From assembly GCA_002345965.1 (NCBI GenBank), contig DDTF01000030.1, forward strand, positions 1-56,264: a stretch of 56,264 nucleotides of DNA, in the 5' to 3' direction. Below, piece after piece: positions 7,024 to 17,662 of the stretch. The position numbers were made by a program, and so were the translations under genes. This stretch comes from Flammeovirgaceae bacterium UBA2371 (GTDB lineage: Bacteria; Bacteroidota; Bacteroidia; Cytophagales; Cyclobacteriaceae). The notes beneath the pieces are model-generated. The model was not told where the DNA came from, did not search any database, and saw only the letters and a program-made list of their open reading frames with translations. The first letter of the stretch is position 1; every line of letters starts with the position of its first letter.

Positions 7024-10000
7024 TTTGGGAAAACAATAATTCCATGAGTCTTAGAAGGAGCTGCTATGTTACCAAGTTCATCTAAATAATTACCGAACTG
7101 GTTCATAATTCTAACATCCCAAGTTCCCGCTCTTGACATAATTCTAACTTGTTCACCTAAGCTATTAGTAAACAAATAACCACTTCCATTATTAGTTATA
7201 GTTTGAGTGAATCCATTATTGAGTAAGGTGCTTCTAATATTAATTATCGAATTACCACTGACACCATTCTTAAATAACGCTCGAAGTCCTGCGCCCAAAT
7301 TCCTAAGGTTCCCCAATGATGTTGGGCCTATTGGCAAATTCGGCACAGTTCCTTCAATAACTCTCTTACTCGGGTCTCCTTCTTCTACTGGATAAATATC
7401 ACTTCCAAAAGGAACAATCATTCTTACAAGGGCTTCCCATCCACCTTGCCAATCAAGCCCAGGATCCCCAGGCCCACCTTGCGTTTGTTGAACAAAAGTT
7501 GATTTAACCCCAGGAGATGACCAGAGCTTACCTCCCTCAAAGAAATAGTCGGTAAATTGTTCATCTTTCCAAAATCCGCCAACGCCTGCTCTTTCCTCAT
7601 ATCTTTCTCTATTATCTTTACTTCCATCACCATTTATTCTATATAAATATCCCCCCCAATCCGTTAGCCCCATGGCAATTCCATCTCTATAAATCTGACT
7701 TCCGCCAACACCCATCCAGTCGCTGTAGTTAATTCCATCCGCCCAGTGACCACCAGAACCAAGACCGATCTTCCCACCCAAACTGAAGAAACTTTTACCC
7801 CCTCCACCGCTTGAAGGTCCTTCGGCACTGCTGGTTGGTATTGGTATCCCATTGTTGGGGCTCGCTCCGCTTGGGTCGTTGAAGAACACCGGATCGTTGA
7901 AGCTATAGTTGTAAGGAGAAACCGAGGTAAAGCTGCTTGCCATCGGATCCACCTGCAGCATCCTGCCTAGTGCTGGATCATAGCCTCTGTAAAACATCTC
8001 GTACCAACCGGAGGCAGCATTCAACTCCGAGCCTGCATTGTACAAATAATCGTTCTTGCTGCTTTCTCTTGTCCATGAGTTGGCGGTCTGCAAACCAAAC
8101 GGATAATATTCACTGCTCTGAATCACCCGGTTGGGCGTATAGGTCATGGTGATATCGTCAAAGTATACATCCACCTGTGTGGCATTTTCGTTGCTCACGT
8201 AAATATAAGCATAGCCTGCTTCTTTTATATCGTATTCGCTCATCAGGTATTCGTGATCCACTACCGGGCTCGCGCCCACCTGCTCGGCATTGGTGCTGAT
8301 TTGCTGAAAAGCAATATCCAAAAACTTATAATCTTTGTCGAAAATAAGAATATTCACAAATGCTTTTGGTGAGCTGGTAGATCCGCTGCCCCCACCTGCA
8401 GCCACCACACCTCCATAATTGTTCAGCCCGGTATAGGCTTTTAAGGCCTCCCCTGTTGATCCGCTGCTCACGCCAAAAGCGCCCGCCAGTGCTGCCGCAA
8501 ACCCCGAGAGGTTGCTTGTGGTGCTGGTCTCATTCCAGTATTTGGCATAGGCTTCAATTTTCACTTTGTCACCAGGAAAGACTTTAAAACTTTTGGCCAA
8601 TCCTACCTGAGACCCATTGCCTCCGTGAAGCAGTTGCGAATAGGTATAGGTAGTGCCTGCATCGGTGTGATCAAACAACCCCAGGGAACTTCGGTTGCCC
8701 CCTGTGGGATAGTTTTGGAAGTTGGCCTGCTCTGTAGTTTGTGTGCCTGTTTCAAAAGTGGCCGTATGCGGTTGCGCCACCGGATCTGCCGAGGTGAACA
8801 TCACGCGGGTATTGCCCTGGTGATCGGTGATGGCGTACTGATATTCATAATTGCTTCCATTTTTTACCACACGCCCCTCAGGCGAGCTAAAGAAATTCAG
8901 TGCGTTGTTGGTATACACAAATCCATCCACATAATCTGTAGTAGTGGTTGTTGTTCCATCATAGTATGCCATCTTCAACTTGGTGCCGGCCGCATCGTAG
9001 GTGTAGGTGATGGTTTTGGCGGGGGTTCCGCTAAACGTGATCACGGAAGGCTTGCCCAGAATATTATAAGCAATGCTGTTGATGTTCTTGTTAAGGTCTT
9101 TGGTTACGTTGCCGTTGGTATCGTACTCATACTCTGTGGTGGCTGTGCTGCCATTGCTAAACCCTTTCACATCGGAAGTAGCATCTTCCACTTTGCTTAG
9201 CTTGTTGCCGGTGGCATAAGTATAAGTGAGGTTGTCGATCAAAGTTGCAGTATGAGTGGCATTCAGGCCACTAAATCCCTTCAAATCATCGTGGCGTTTC
9301 AAAGACATCATGTTGCCATTTACATCGTAGGTCATGGCTTCGTTAAACATGTTGGCATGCTTGTCCCAGGAGGAAGTTCCCCGCATCTGGAATGCAGCGT
9401 CTTTGAGGCGGTCACTTTTATCGTAAATATATTTGTAGCTACGCTGCTCTTCAGCACCTGATCCATCCCCAGCCCCTTTCCACTTGATGGCACTGATATT
9501 TCCATTGTAGTAGGCGCTATTGTTCAGTCCAGTTTCTACATTGTTGTACAACATTTCCATGCCAAAGAAATCTCCCATATCGTCATTGATGCTTCCGTCA
9601 TTAGTCAATTGGGCATTGTTGATGGATTGCAACCATCCGCGGATGTTGTAACGGTAGTCCACGCTTTGCAAGAAATTATTGCCACCCGTGTCATGAAGTT
9701 GCTTATCTACCAGCTGACCCAGCTCGTTGTAAACATACTTGGCCACAACCTGGTCTCCAGTGGAGTTGATGTTTTGTTTAATTTCTGTCGCTCTGCCCTT
9801 GGCATCGTAGGTATAACTTTTAACTATGGAAAGGGTACCCTGCGCAACTGATAAGCGAATTTGGGAGAGCGTGGCACCGGCAGTGTTAAGAGACATATCT
9901 GCCATCAATTTGGTGGAAGAAGGTGTCAAAGAAGTATATACCAGCAAACCATTGCGATAATATTTGACGGTAGTTCCCGTACGTTCAATTTTAAGTTTTG

Positions 10001-13000
10001 TGCCGGTAGTCAAAGCCCCTGACACCGTAAACTTACTTGCCCCGTTTTCATAAACTTTAAGTGATGTTCCATTGAGGTAAAAAGCATAATCAAGGGTATT
10101 ATAATTTTGGTTACTATCAATATCTGACAAACCAATCATACGGTTGGTATTGGTTTCTGATACCGTAGCTTCTATCCATCCATTGGTACCAGCGGGTATT
10201 TCCTGCACAGAGGAGGCACCTCCGTTCCATCCATTGGTAGTTGCCGTTCTCTTAATTCCGTCTATAATAGTGCCAACATTCACCAGGTTTTTCCAGGTCA
10301 GCGCTTTTTGAGGTCGGCTTGAAACTTCTTTCAAAACTTTTCCTTCAAAATCATAAAGGCGAGTTAATAAATCGGCCTCACCTAAAGTCACATGGTTATC
10401 ACTTCTTACCTGTATCGGCCTTCCATACTTGTCATAAAATACATAGGTGTATAACCACGTAGAGGTGTTCAATATTTTTCTTTTAGACCCGGTGGGTCTT
10501 CCATAGGCACTGGCGGGTATTCCTTCACCAGCAAGCCCCTGGCTTACGTAACTATAATCGTCTGTACCTGAGTTGTCAAAGTCATGATCATCGTAATAAT
10601 TCACTGACAGAATGCTAAGGGCGCTGGCATTCTGGTTGGTTTTAGGAAAACTATTATTGGTATAGTTTTCTAATGCTGTACCCCTGCTTTCATACCATGC
10701 ATTTTCAGGATAGGTTGCGTTGGTAGATGTATATAGCCCATCCAGAACGGATTGAATAGCGGAACGGGTGACATTTACCGCATCAGTATAAAGTCCCTGC
10801 ATGACTGCGCGGTGCTTCTTATCGTATTTGATAAACATCCACTGATTTGTACCCCGCAATATTCCATCTTGCATGAGCACGAGCCTGTCCAGGTCATCGT
10901 AGCCATAATATACCCACGCAGAGCCGGGCACTTTCTTTTCTATCACACGTCCAAGACTATCGTATTTGTATTCGTAACCAAACTCATCAATGACGGACTG
11001 GCTAAAGGTCCAACTGTTTGCGGCAAATGCAGCCACCGCTTTGGGTGAGAGTGTATACTTTACCCGACCAAAGTCGTCATAGATCGTATACGTTTCGAGG
11101 TAATCAACCATTGTACCCTCCTGCATGTCATCCAATTGTACCCTCTTCAACACTGCTCTTCCCAGTGCATCCGTGAAAGTGATCACCTTATTTCCATTTT
11201 CATCGGTAGTTTCTACCTTCCGGAGTTCATTGGCAGTGTAGTGGCCAGTACTTGATCCGTCACTACTGAACTTGCGTACGTTGTCGCTGGAGACATTGAA
11301 ACTATAACTGAATTTTTGTTCATGGTTGGTACCTATCTGCCAGTCTGCACCTATATTCCCTTTCTTCAGCACTCTTCCTGAAGGTGCATCCTCAAATTCA
11401 AGTGTAGCAAAGGGAGCGGTGTCATTGGCTATTTTATCACCAGCGGTAGCGTAAAACGAAAGTTGATTGGTTTTTGCTGCTGACTGAAAGGAGCCATTGG
11501 TCGTTGAGGCCACGTAGGGCAGATAAGATGCAGACTGTCTGCCGAGGGCATCGTATTCATTAAAAGCTACTACATCATAACCACCGGGGCTGGAAGCAAT
11601 TGCCACCTGTTGTTTTTTACGATGCAGTCCATCAACGTAGGTTATGCTGGCGTTTTTTTCCGTTGGTGTAAGGGTGTAAATCTGTTCATCTTCAGTAATT
11701 CCTGATACGCGCACATTCTCACTGGTAATAGAACTTGGGGCCACATAATTCAATACTGTTGCATTGACTGGTGTTCGCTGTGGACTTTCACAAGTAGTTG
11801 TGCTGTTTCTTGTGGCCAGATAGTAGGTCCTGGTTGATGATAAAAGTGGAGTAGTTAGGGTTGCCCCAGTATAAGATGGACTACCTCCTGTAGGCACATC
11901 GTACCATTTCACTTCATCTCCCCCTTCAGGTATAGCAGTGATCTGTGTGGTTCCCGAACCAAAAATTACATTGTTTGCTTTAGCAGATGGCGAGCCCGGG
12001 TAAGGATTTATGGTTGCGGTCACTGCAATATATGGAGGTGGACTTTCACAACCAGTTGTAGAGTTATAGGAGCTAATATAATAAGTGGTAGTGGTGGTCA
12101 ATGTCGGGATAGTATAGCTTGTTCCTGTTTGTAACATGGATCCGCCAGAACTGGACGTATACCATCTCAAAGTATTTCCATTGGCGCCAGGTGTGCCTCC
12201 TAAGGTTACTGTACCTTCTGCGCATCGGCCGCTATTTGTAGGTGTAGGTGAAGATGGAACAGGATTTACATAGCCACTAATTGCTGTTCGGGTGAGACTT
12301 TCACATCCTGTAATTGTATTATAACCTGTTACGTAGTAGGTAATCGAAGTCGTTACGATTCCAGTAGTAGTATGACTCATGCCTTCTTTGAAAGGTGTGC
12401 CTCCCGTAGGAGTTGTGTACCATCTCACTGTGTAGGCATGCGAACCATAGCTGGCATTCAGGGTAATGTACCCTGGCCCGCACACATATACATCGCTACC
12501 TGTTGCCGCAGAAGGCGTAGGGTCTACAGTAGCAACAGCCAATGTTCTGGAGCTACTTACACATCCATTGCTCGTATTTAAAGTGGCAGCGTAATAGTTG
12601 GTGGTTGCAGTAAGAGCCGGAGTGGTAAATGTGGCACCTTGATATATAGCAGATCCACCAGATGAAGCGGTGTACCACAGAATGTCATTACCATTTGCAC
12701 CCGGAATAGCCGTAAGCACTGCAGTTTGGTTATAACATGTATTGTCATTGACAGTAGAAGGCACAGAAGGAATGGTATAGATAGTTGCGTTGACCGGAAT
12801 GCGTGAACTTGCACAACCTGTAGACGTATTGTAGCTATTGATATAATATGTGGTAGTTGTGCTAATATAAGGTGTGGTATAGCTTGTGCTTGTTGCCAAA
12901 AGTGATCCACCGCTGCTGGCATTCCACCACTGTATTGTATTGGCGTTACTTCCATAAGCAGCGGTCATATATATATTCCCTGCTCCACATTGTGCACCCC

Positions 13001-13637
13001 CGGAAGATGAGGGGACACTCATGTAACCGTTAACTGTCACAGTTATCGTATTTGAATAGCCTTCAGTTTGGCACGCATCATCGATTACTTTTCGTCTATA
13101 TTGGGTTGTGGAATAGAGCGTCCCTGGTGCATAAGAAAGACCATGCGCTCCTGAAATATCCACCCATGATCCATTGTATTGTTGCCATTGATACCAAAAG
13201 TTGCCTGAGCCAGACCCACCAGATGGTGATGTGGAATTATACAGTACAGCAGCAGTTTCTCCATAACATATAGTTTGTACTCCACCTATATACCCAGCTG
13301 CCAAATCCCATAGCACAGAGACAACTTTGGTGGCAGATCCATTCAGAATTATCGTTCCGGAGCCACCGGCCTGGGTAAACCTTGCTACTACACTTGAACT
13401 TGTGGTTGAACCTGTAATATATCCTCCTGAAATCGTCCAACTGTAGGATGAGGGGGAACCTGTAGCATAGAAAGTATAGTTTTTATTATAACATACTGTT
13501 CCGGCTCCGGATATCCCTATTGAACCTCCACCCCCTCCACCACCTCCTCCATCATCTGGCGGAGGCGGTTGAGCAATGCTGGAAAGAGCTGAAAATAAAC
13601 AAAAACAGAATATGCTTAGGTATTTGGCTAATGTCAT
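7020..13637 (-). CDS. Secreted giant Rhs-repeat protein with Ig-like repeats and C-terminal polymorphic toxin tip
   Basis: 2205 residues from the ATG at 13637, chosen because it gives a clean signal peptide (M-T-L-A-K-Y ... S-S-I-A-Q). An ATG at 13664 is an alternative; a longer start would overlap the upstream gene. In order: a poly-Gly linker; a PKD-like and an Ig-like domain; five Ig_7/CHU_C-type repeats of about 80 residues (W-Y/W...S-G-G...Y-Y...G-C-x-S); a DUF6443-like segment; a long YD/Rhs region with an inserted lectin-like (ConA-like) domain; and the Rhs core end with Y-D-P-A-L-G-R-M-L-Q-V-D-P and P-Y-N-Y-S-F-N-D-P. A variable tip of about 281 residues follows (below position 7866). 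The final 80 residues (V-R-I-M...W-D-V-R-I-M-N...G-N-Y-L-D...T-H-G-I) look like a compact toxin domain, possibly an RNase, which I cannot name. Rhs shells encapsulate and release such tips. The export route is not visible. Confidence 0.88.
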   Translation of the reverse strand: MTLAKYLSIFCFCLFSALSSIAQPPPPDDGGGGGGGGGSIGISGAGTVCYNKNYTFYATGSPSSYSWTISGGYITGSTTSSSVVARFTQAGGSGTIILNGSATKVVSVLWDLAAGYIGGVQTICYGETAAVLYNSTSPSGGSGSGNFWYQWQQYNGSWVDISGAHGLSYAPGTLYSTTQYRRKVIDDACQTEGYSNTITVTVNGYMSVPSSSGGAQCGAGNIYMTAAYGSNANTIQWWNASSGGSLLATSTSYTTPYISTTTTYYINSYNTSTGCASSRIPVNATIYTIPSVPSTVNDNTCYNQTAVLTAIPGANGNDILWYTASSGGSAIYQGATFTTPALTATTNYYAATLNTSNGCVSSSRTLAVATVDPTPSAATGSDVYVCGPGYITLNASYGSHAYTVRWYTTPTGGTPFKEGMSHTTTGIVTTSITYYVTGYNTITGCESLTRTAISGYVNPVPSSPTPTNSGRCAEGTVTLGGTPGANGNTLRWYTSSSGGSMLQTGTSYTIPTLTTTTTYYISSYNSTTGCESPPPYIAVTATINPYPGSPSAKANNVIFGSGTTQITAIPEGGDEVKWYDVPTGGSPSYTGATLTTPLLSSTRTYYLATRNSTTTCESPQRTPVNATVLNYVAPSSITSENVRVSGITEDEQIYTLTPTEKNASITYVDGLHRKKQQVAIASSPGGYDVVAFNEYDALGRQSASYLPYVASTTNGSFQSAAKTNQLSFYATAGDKIANDTAPFATLEFEDAPSGRVLKKGNIGADWQIGTNHEQKFSYSFNVSSDNVRKFSSDGSSTGHYTANELRKVETTDENGNKVITFTDALGRAVLKRVQLDDMQEGTMVDYLETYTIYDDFGRVKYTLSPKAVAAFAANSWTFSQSVIDEFGYEYKYDSLGRVIEKKVPGSAWVYYGYDDLDRLVLMQDGILRGTNQWMFIKYDKKHRAVMQGLYTDAVNVTRSAIQSVLDGLYTSTNATYPENAWYESRGTALENYTNNSFPKTNQNASALSILSVNYYDDHDFDNSGTDDYSYVSQGLAGEGIPASAYGRPTGSKRKILNTSTWLYTYVFYDKYGRPIQVRSDNHVTLGEADLLTRLYDFEGKVLKEVSSRPQKALTWKNLVNVGTIIDGIKRTATTNGWNGGASSVQEIPAGTNGWIEATVSETNTNRMIGLSDIDSNQNYNTLDYAFYLNGTSLKVYENGASKFTVSGALTTGTKLKIERTGTTVKYYRNGLLVYTSLTPSSTKLMADMSLNTAGATLSQIRLSVAQGTLSIVKSYTYDAKGRATEIKQNINSTGDQVVAKYVYNELGQLVDKQLHDTGGNNFLQSVDYRYNIRGWLQSINNAQLTNDGSINDDMGDFFGMEMLYNNVETGLNNSAYYNGNISAIKWKGAGDGSGAEEQRSYKYIYDKSDRLKDAAFQMRGTSSWDKHANMFNEAMTYDVNGNMMSLKRHDDLKGFSGLNATHTATLIDNLTYTYATGNKLSKVEDATSDVKGFSNGSTATTEYEYDTNGNVTKDLNKNINSIAYNILGKPSVITFSGTPAKTITYTYDAAGTKLKMAYYDGTTTTTTDYVDGFVYTNNALNFFSSPEGRVVKNGSNYEYQYAITDHQGNTRVMFTSADPVAQPHTATFETGTQTTEQANFQNYPTGGNRSSLGLFDHTDAGTTYTYSQLLHGGNGSQVGLAKSFKVFPGDKVKIEAYAKYWNETSTTSNLSGFAAALAGAFGVSSGSTGEALKAYTGLNNYGGVVAAGGGSGSTSSPKAFVNILIFDKDYKFLDIAFQQISTNAEQVGASPVVDHEYLMSEYDIKEAGYAYIYVSNENATQVDVYFDDITMTYTPNRVIQSSEYYPFGLQTANSWTRESSKNDYLYNAGSELNAASGWYEMFYRGYDPALGRMLQVDPMASSFTSVSPYNYSFNDPVFFNDPSGASPNNGIPIPTSSAEGPSSGGGGKSFFSLGGKIGLGSGGHWADGINYSDWMGVGGSQIYRDGIAMGLTDWGGYLYRINGDGSKDNRERYEERAGVGGFWKDEQFTDYFFEGGKLWSSPGVKSTFVQQTQGGPGDPGLDWQGGWEALVRMIVPFGSDIYPVEEGDPSKRVIEGTVPNLPIGPTSLGNLRNLGAGLRALFKNGVSGNSIINIRSTLLNNGFTQTITNNGSGYLFTNSLGEQVRIMSRAGTWDVRIMNQFGNYLDELGNIAAPSKTHGIIVFPK

Positions 13638-13672
13638 AGTATTCTCTAATGTTAATTTTATCATGATGCAGA

Positions 13673-16600
13673 CTAATTGCATGGAATTGGAGAGTAAACT
13701 TCCTGAGGATAGGCATATCCTATTCTTCCAGTATTTGTCGTTACTGTGCATCTCATTCTATAACTTTTAGGTTGACCCTCAATCAAAGCTGATACTGTGA
13801 CACTCTCAGTGGTTCCGACCGTTGTCCAGTCAAACTGATTGTCAATCTGCTTTTCCCATAGATAGGAACTGATCGTTTCCGTACCGCTAACACTGTAGCC
13901 AGTGATTTTATAAATTGTTTCGGAAGAAGATCCAGATCCCGGGATAGATGCACATGAATAGGTTTCTACAACAGTACCACTGCAATTGAAGGTTTTGGCT
14001 CCTTTTTCGCAGGCTGTGACTGAAAACGGTGACAACAAAACTTCTATAGATTTGGTATAAGTGACTGTTCCAAATACTGGATGACTCAATCTAAGGTGTA
14101 CATCGTGCTGTCCGGTTTGAGAGGAAGAAAATGTGGGGGTAAATTTTAATCCTACCTCCTGCCATGTTCCAGTGTCAACCCTCCACTCATAAGTAACTCC
14201 ATCAATGCAGCTTTCTGTCGCTGTAAAGGATTCGGGGATAAGATCATATACACTTGAAGGTCCGCTGATGGAGGAAGTAAGTTGGTTAGCAGGATTAAGG
14301 GTGTATTTATAAGTGTTCTTTTGAATAAGGTTTTTGTCCTGATCCCATAAATACTTTTGCCGCCCTAAAGAGTCATATGTTATGAAGGTTGTTATTTGGG
14401 TTGCACTAGTAACTGAATTGGGACCAAAAGGGAAAGAGTAGGTATATGTAGTTAGGTCAGCACCCTCAGGATAAAATGAGACATCGTCAATTACCGGCAA
14501 AAGTTCTGGAGCCGAAGTGTAACCTCCCCCAAAGCCAAGTCCCTTCACTTCAACAATAAACGTGGACGGAACCCCGCTCATTGAAATTTTCTTTTGAAAA
14601 TGCTGAAACTCAGCCCCAGCCGGATCAGCTACGATAGAATTGGTAGAGATCACCGCTGAGGTTGATGCATTTTTAAGCTGAACTTGCACTGTTACTGATG
14701 AAGACTGCTTCTTTAGCCAAAAGGATAATACATAGTTTGAAACTTCAGCCTTTTGCAATGTCTTCGTGAGCACCACACTTGGATGTATCGCACGGTCACC
14801 AGTTCTACCCCGGCCATAAATATTGCCACTCAATTGAAATTCATTGCCAGTAGCATTTTCAGTAGCGTCAGTTTCAAAGTTCGAAAAGACAAACTCACTG
14901 GCTCTGGTGTTCACTGCCTGAACGATAGGTACGGTTTTCCCAAATCCCCAATGTGTACTTGTCAGTACACGATTCCTACTCACAGAAGTCATGGGGAGAT
15001 TGTAATTGTCAAAAGCGAGAAAGGTGTTATCTACCCTGTACCTGCTATCGAAGCTCAGAACATAAGTAGGTCCTTCCAAGGTCTGTCCTGAATAACTGAA
15101 ATTAGTTACTCCTTGGTCTATTTTTAGGGACAAGCTTTGCTCGGGCAATACTTTACCTGCTACTCCAAAATCTGAAAATTTCACCAAAGCTGCTCCCACC
15201 ACTTTTTCGGGTTCCCCAGGTTTTTGCTGCAGGGTGACTTGCTCAATGGGTGTGCCGTTTCTGAAATTATCCTGCAAATCTTTGATCCTTTTCAGATAGT
15301 TATCTGAATTCCCTGGAATACTGCCAAAATCAAGAGGGTACTTTATTTTTCTAGTGATGATGGTTCCATCAGCAGCTGTAGACCTTGAGCGAGTAAGTAA
15401 TTTGTGGTATGTGCTTTCAAAGAAATAATCGGAGGAGGTGATAGAGAATTTGTTTTGATCATTCAGATCATAGGTGATTATCGTATCACTTAGCACTACA
15501 ACCTCTACATCCGTAAGAAGGGAATACTTACCATAGAAGTATGTTTGGTAAGGGCTATTGGGATAATGATCATAAGTAATTCCATAAACTTTGTCCGAGG
15601 CTGAACCCGATTTAAAAATATACTGATAACTATTTATGATTTCGTTCACTTTCTTAGTGCCTGCTTCATTCCACTCTATTTTTTTTATCAACTGTCCCCT
15701 TCCATGACTGAAATTTGGATTTATGGTGTACGGATAGCGCCATGTGCCTCCGCTACTTGCCACACCCATCTCAGGGCAAGAGGATGGACGGACGAATTTA
15801 TTTACGGTTGCACTCCACTCTCCTGACGGTGAAGCTCCGTAAGTAGCAGGTAGAGCAAATTGGTATTCCACAGATCCAGCACCTTCCATTGAAATGACAC
15901 CACGTTGATAACCCACTGCCTGATCATAATAACTTTGGCTTAAATCATCTGCGCTTCGTACCAAAAGATGCTCGTACATATTAGCAGGATTTGAAGAGAG
16001 ACTTGCATAGGATTTTGTTAGAGCAGATTCCGGATCCCTGTATTCATATGTTGGAATATGAAACACTGGCCTGTTGATAAGTCTTCCCGAGGAAACATTG
16101 GAGGCATCTTTATAAGAGTAAGTTTTTACAACTATACTTTCAGGGTTGACCCCGTCAAAAATGGTAGTGGACTTTACTCTAAGTCCCCCACCTTTGTAAG
16201 TCTGATTGGCTGCGGGGTCATAGAATTCGTTGGCCTCATAGGCAAGTGTGGCAGAACCACCAGTTGGGTACCTAATAGTCTCCAGTGAACCTATTTGAGC
16301 ATTAGCCGCATCCATATTGCGGTCAGCCCCATCAAGAATGTACTCAGCACCGATATGATTTGGTTTTGACCATATGCGCACTTGCTCAGCTGAAGTCTCG
16401 GACGGGTAAACATAAAGTTTTGGAAATGAGGATGCATTAACACGGCCATTGTAGTAACCCCAAAAGTCCTTACTATCGGAGTAAATATCAGGTAAGTTGC
16501 ACAGGCCATTAACGTAGTCCACACCAATATAGGTGAATTGGTAAGGTGGCATGATATCGCAACCAGCTGTCTCTTGTATCGACTTTAAAAACCAGCGGTT

Positions 16601-17662
16601 AATATTTGGCGTAAGGGTACCAAATGTTTGATACGTGAATGAAATGGATTTTACCGGTGTATAATTTTTTCGGGAGTCCCATAAAGCGATATTAGTTAAT
16701 GTTTCACCTCCGGATAATGAAATTCCTCCTGTAGAGGGAGAAAGTATATTACTCAAATAATATCTGTTTCCCTCAGTAATCATTTTGTAAATAACTTTCC
16801 TTTCAATTGATGAGTTGTTATAATTTCTTATGCCCACTATTACTTCGTTTTCTGAAGTATACTCCTCGGACCAGTATTGATAGGATATTTGAGCACCCGA
16901 TGGAGATTGTTTTTTGGAAAGCCTCCATTCAGAATTATAGATTACAGGCGCTCCATTACCTACCGAATCAAATTGTTCAAATTCCCTTTTTTGGAATTGC
17001 ACATCCGTAATTCCAGGAGACTTTATAGCATATTGAGTGGCTTCAACTTGAACATCAAAAAAATACTTAGTACCATCGTTCACAGTAATAGTAAAAGAAG
17101 TAATCACTCCGGAAATTGTTGTGTATTCAATTTTTACATCACGGTATGGAACTAGTCTGATGGTCCAATCATTGTCAAAAACGAAGGACCCCGATACGCC
17201 TCCTGCCTGATAATAAAAAACATCAGGCTCTGTATCCACGTTGTAATTGTAGCTTGCAAGAGCGGTGTTGGCAGATGCCTCGTCTGTGCACGGGGTTCCC
17301 CCGACTAAATCAGCCTCGTCCGAAAAAGTTTCCATATCATCAGCAAAGGTTCCACGCATCCAGCCTTTCCGAGTATCTGATCCAGCGCCCGCAAAATCAT
17401 CAGGTAGGCCACGGACAACTCTGCTTATCGAACCACCGGCATGAAGGTTCCAACCAAGCCCAACCTTACCTTTTTGCTCAATTAATTTGATACCACTGGC
17501 ATTGTAGGATATACCTACATTTTCCGATAGATCGTGATCCGAAATAGAGAGTAACGGGATGTAAATGGAGGGTGTGCCCGTGTACATATCGACAGGTATA
17601 TCCTGAGCAAATGATTGTAAGCTGCCCGCAGCAAGAAGAATCGCGAGTAAATGACTTCTCAT
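13673..17662 (-). CDS. Secreted SpvB-like Rhs partner protein with C-terminal Ig-like domains
   Basis: 1329 residues with a signal peptide (residues 1-20, ending Q-S-F-A-Q). The N-terminus has the SpvB/TcB-like opening D-M-Y-T-G-T-P-S-I-Y-I-P-L followed by N-V-G-I-S-Y-N-A-S-G-I and V-G-L-G-W-N-L-H-A-G-G-S-I-S-R. A long Y/T/S-rich Rhs-like region follows, then two PKD/Ig-like domains in the last 220 residues. No toxin tip is apparent. It directly precedes the Rhs toxin gene (35 bases to the chosen start), so the two form one operon, and it may contribute to or scaffold the Rhs shell, as B and C components do in Tc toxins; that comparison is an inference. The palindrome at 17932-17947 lies about 270 bases upstream. 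Confidence 0.85.
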   Translation of the reverse strand: MRSHLLAILLAAGSLQSFAQDIPVDMYTGTPSIYIPLLSISDHDLSENVGISYNASGIKLIEQKGKVGLGWNLHAGGSISRVVRGLPDDFAGAGSDTRKGWMRGTFADDMETFSDEADLVGGTPCTDEASANTALASYNYNVDTEPDVFYYQAGGVSGSFVFDNDWTIRLVPYRDVKIEYTTISGVITSFTITVNDGTKYFFDVQVEATQYAIKSPGITDVQFQKREFEQFDSVGNGAPVIYNSEWRLSKKQSPSGAQISYQYWSEEYTSENEVIVGIRNYNNSSIERKVIYKMITEGNRYYLSNILSPSTGGISLSGGETLTNIALWDSRKNYTPVKSISFTYQTFGTLTPNINRWFLKSIQETAGCDIMPPYQFTYIGVDYVNGLCNLPDIYSDSKDFWGYYNGRVNASSFPKLYVYPSETSAEQVRIWSKPNHIGAEYILDGADRNMDAANAQIGSLETIRYPTGGSATLAYEANEFYDPAANQTYKGGGLRVKSTTIFDGVNPESIVVKTYSYKDASNVSSGRLINRPVFHIPTYEYRDPESALTKSYASLSSNPANMYEHLLVRSADDLSQSYYDQAVGYQRGVISMEGAGSVEYQFALPATYGASPSGEWSATVNKFVRPSSCPEMGVASSGGTWRYPYTINPNFSHGRGQLIKKIEWNEAGTKKVNEIINSYQYIFKSGSASDKVYGITYDHYPNSPYQTYFYGKYSLLTDVEVVVLSDTIITYDLNDQNKFSITSSDYFFESTYHKLLTRSRSTAADGTIITRKIKYPLDFGSIPGNSDNYLKRIKDLQDNFRNGTPIEQVTLQQKPGEPEKVVGAALVKFSDFGVAGKVLPEQSLSLKIDQGVTNFSYSGQTLEGPTYVLSFDSRYRVDNTFLAFDNYNLPMTSVSRNRVLTSTHWGFGKTVPIVQAVNTRASEFVFSNFETDATENATGNEFQLSGNIYGRGRTGDRAIHPSVVLTKTLQKAEVSNYVLSFWLKKQSSSVTVQVQLKNASTSAVISTNSIVADPAGAEFQHFQKKISMSGVPSTFIVEVKGLGFGGGYTSAPELLPVIDDVSFYPEGADLTTYTYSFPFGPNSVTSATQITTFITYDSLGRQKYLWDQDKNLIQKNTYKYTLNPANQLTSSISGPSSVYDLIPESFTATESCIDGVTYEWRVDTGTWQEVGLKFTPTFSSSQTGQHDVHLRLSHPVFGTVTYTKSIEVLLSPFSVTACEKGAKTFNCSGTVVETYSCASIPGSGSSSETIYKITGYSVSGTETISSYLWEKQIDNQFDWTTVGTTESVTVSALIEGQPKSYRMRCTVTTNTGRIGYAYPQEVYSPIPCN

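Noticed and set aside
8625..9200. 191-codon plus-strand frame inside the Rhs gene
   Set aside because: Antisense of YD-repeat coding sequence; Ile/Val/Cys/Gly-rich shadow with no supporting signals.
11745..13000. CRISPR-like or tandem DNA repeat
   Set aside because: The periodicity comes from about 80-residue Ig-like protein repeats with an open frame; the DNA copies are too diverged and there are no spacers.
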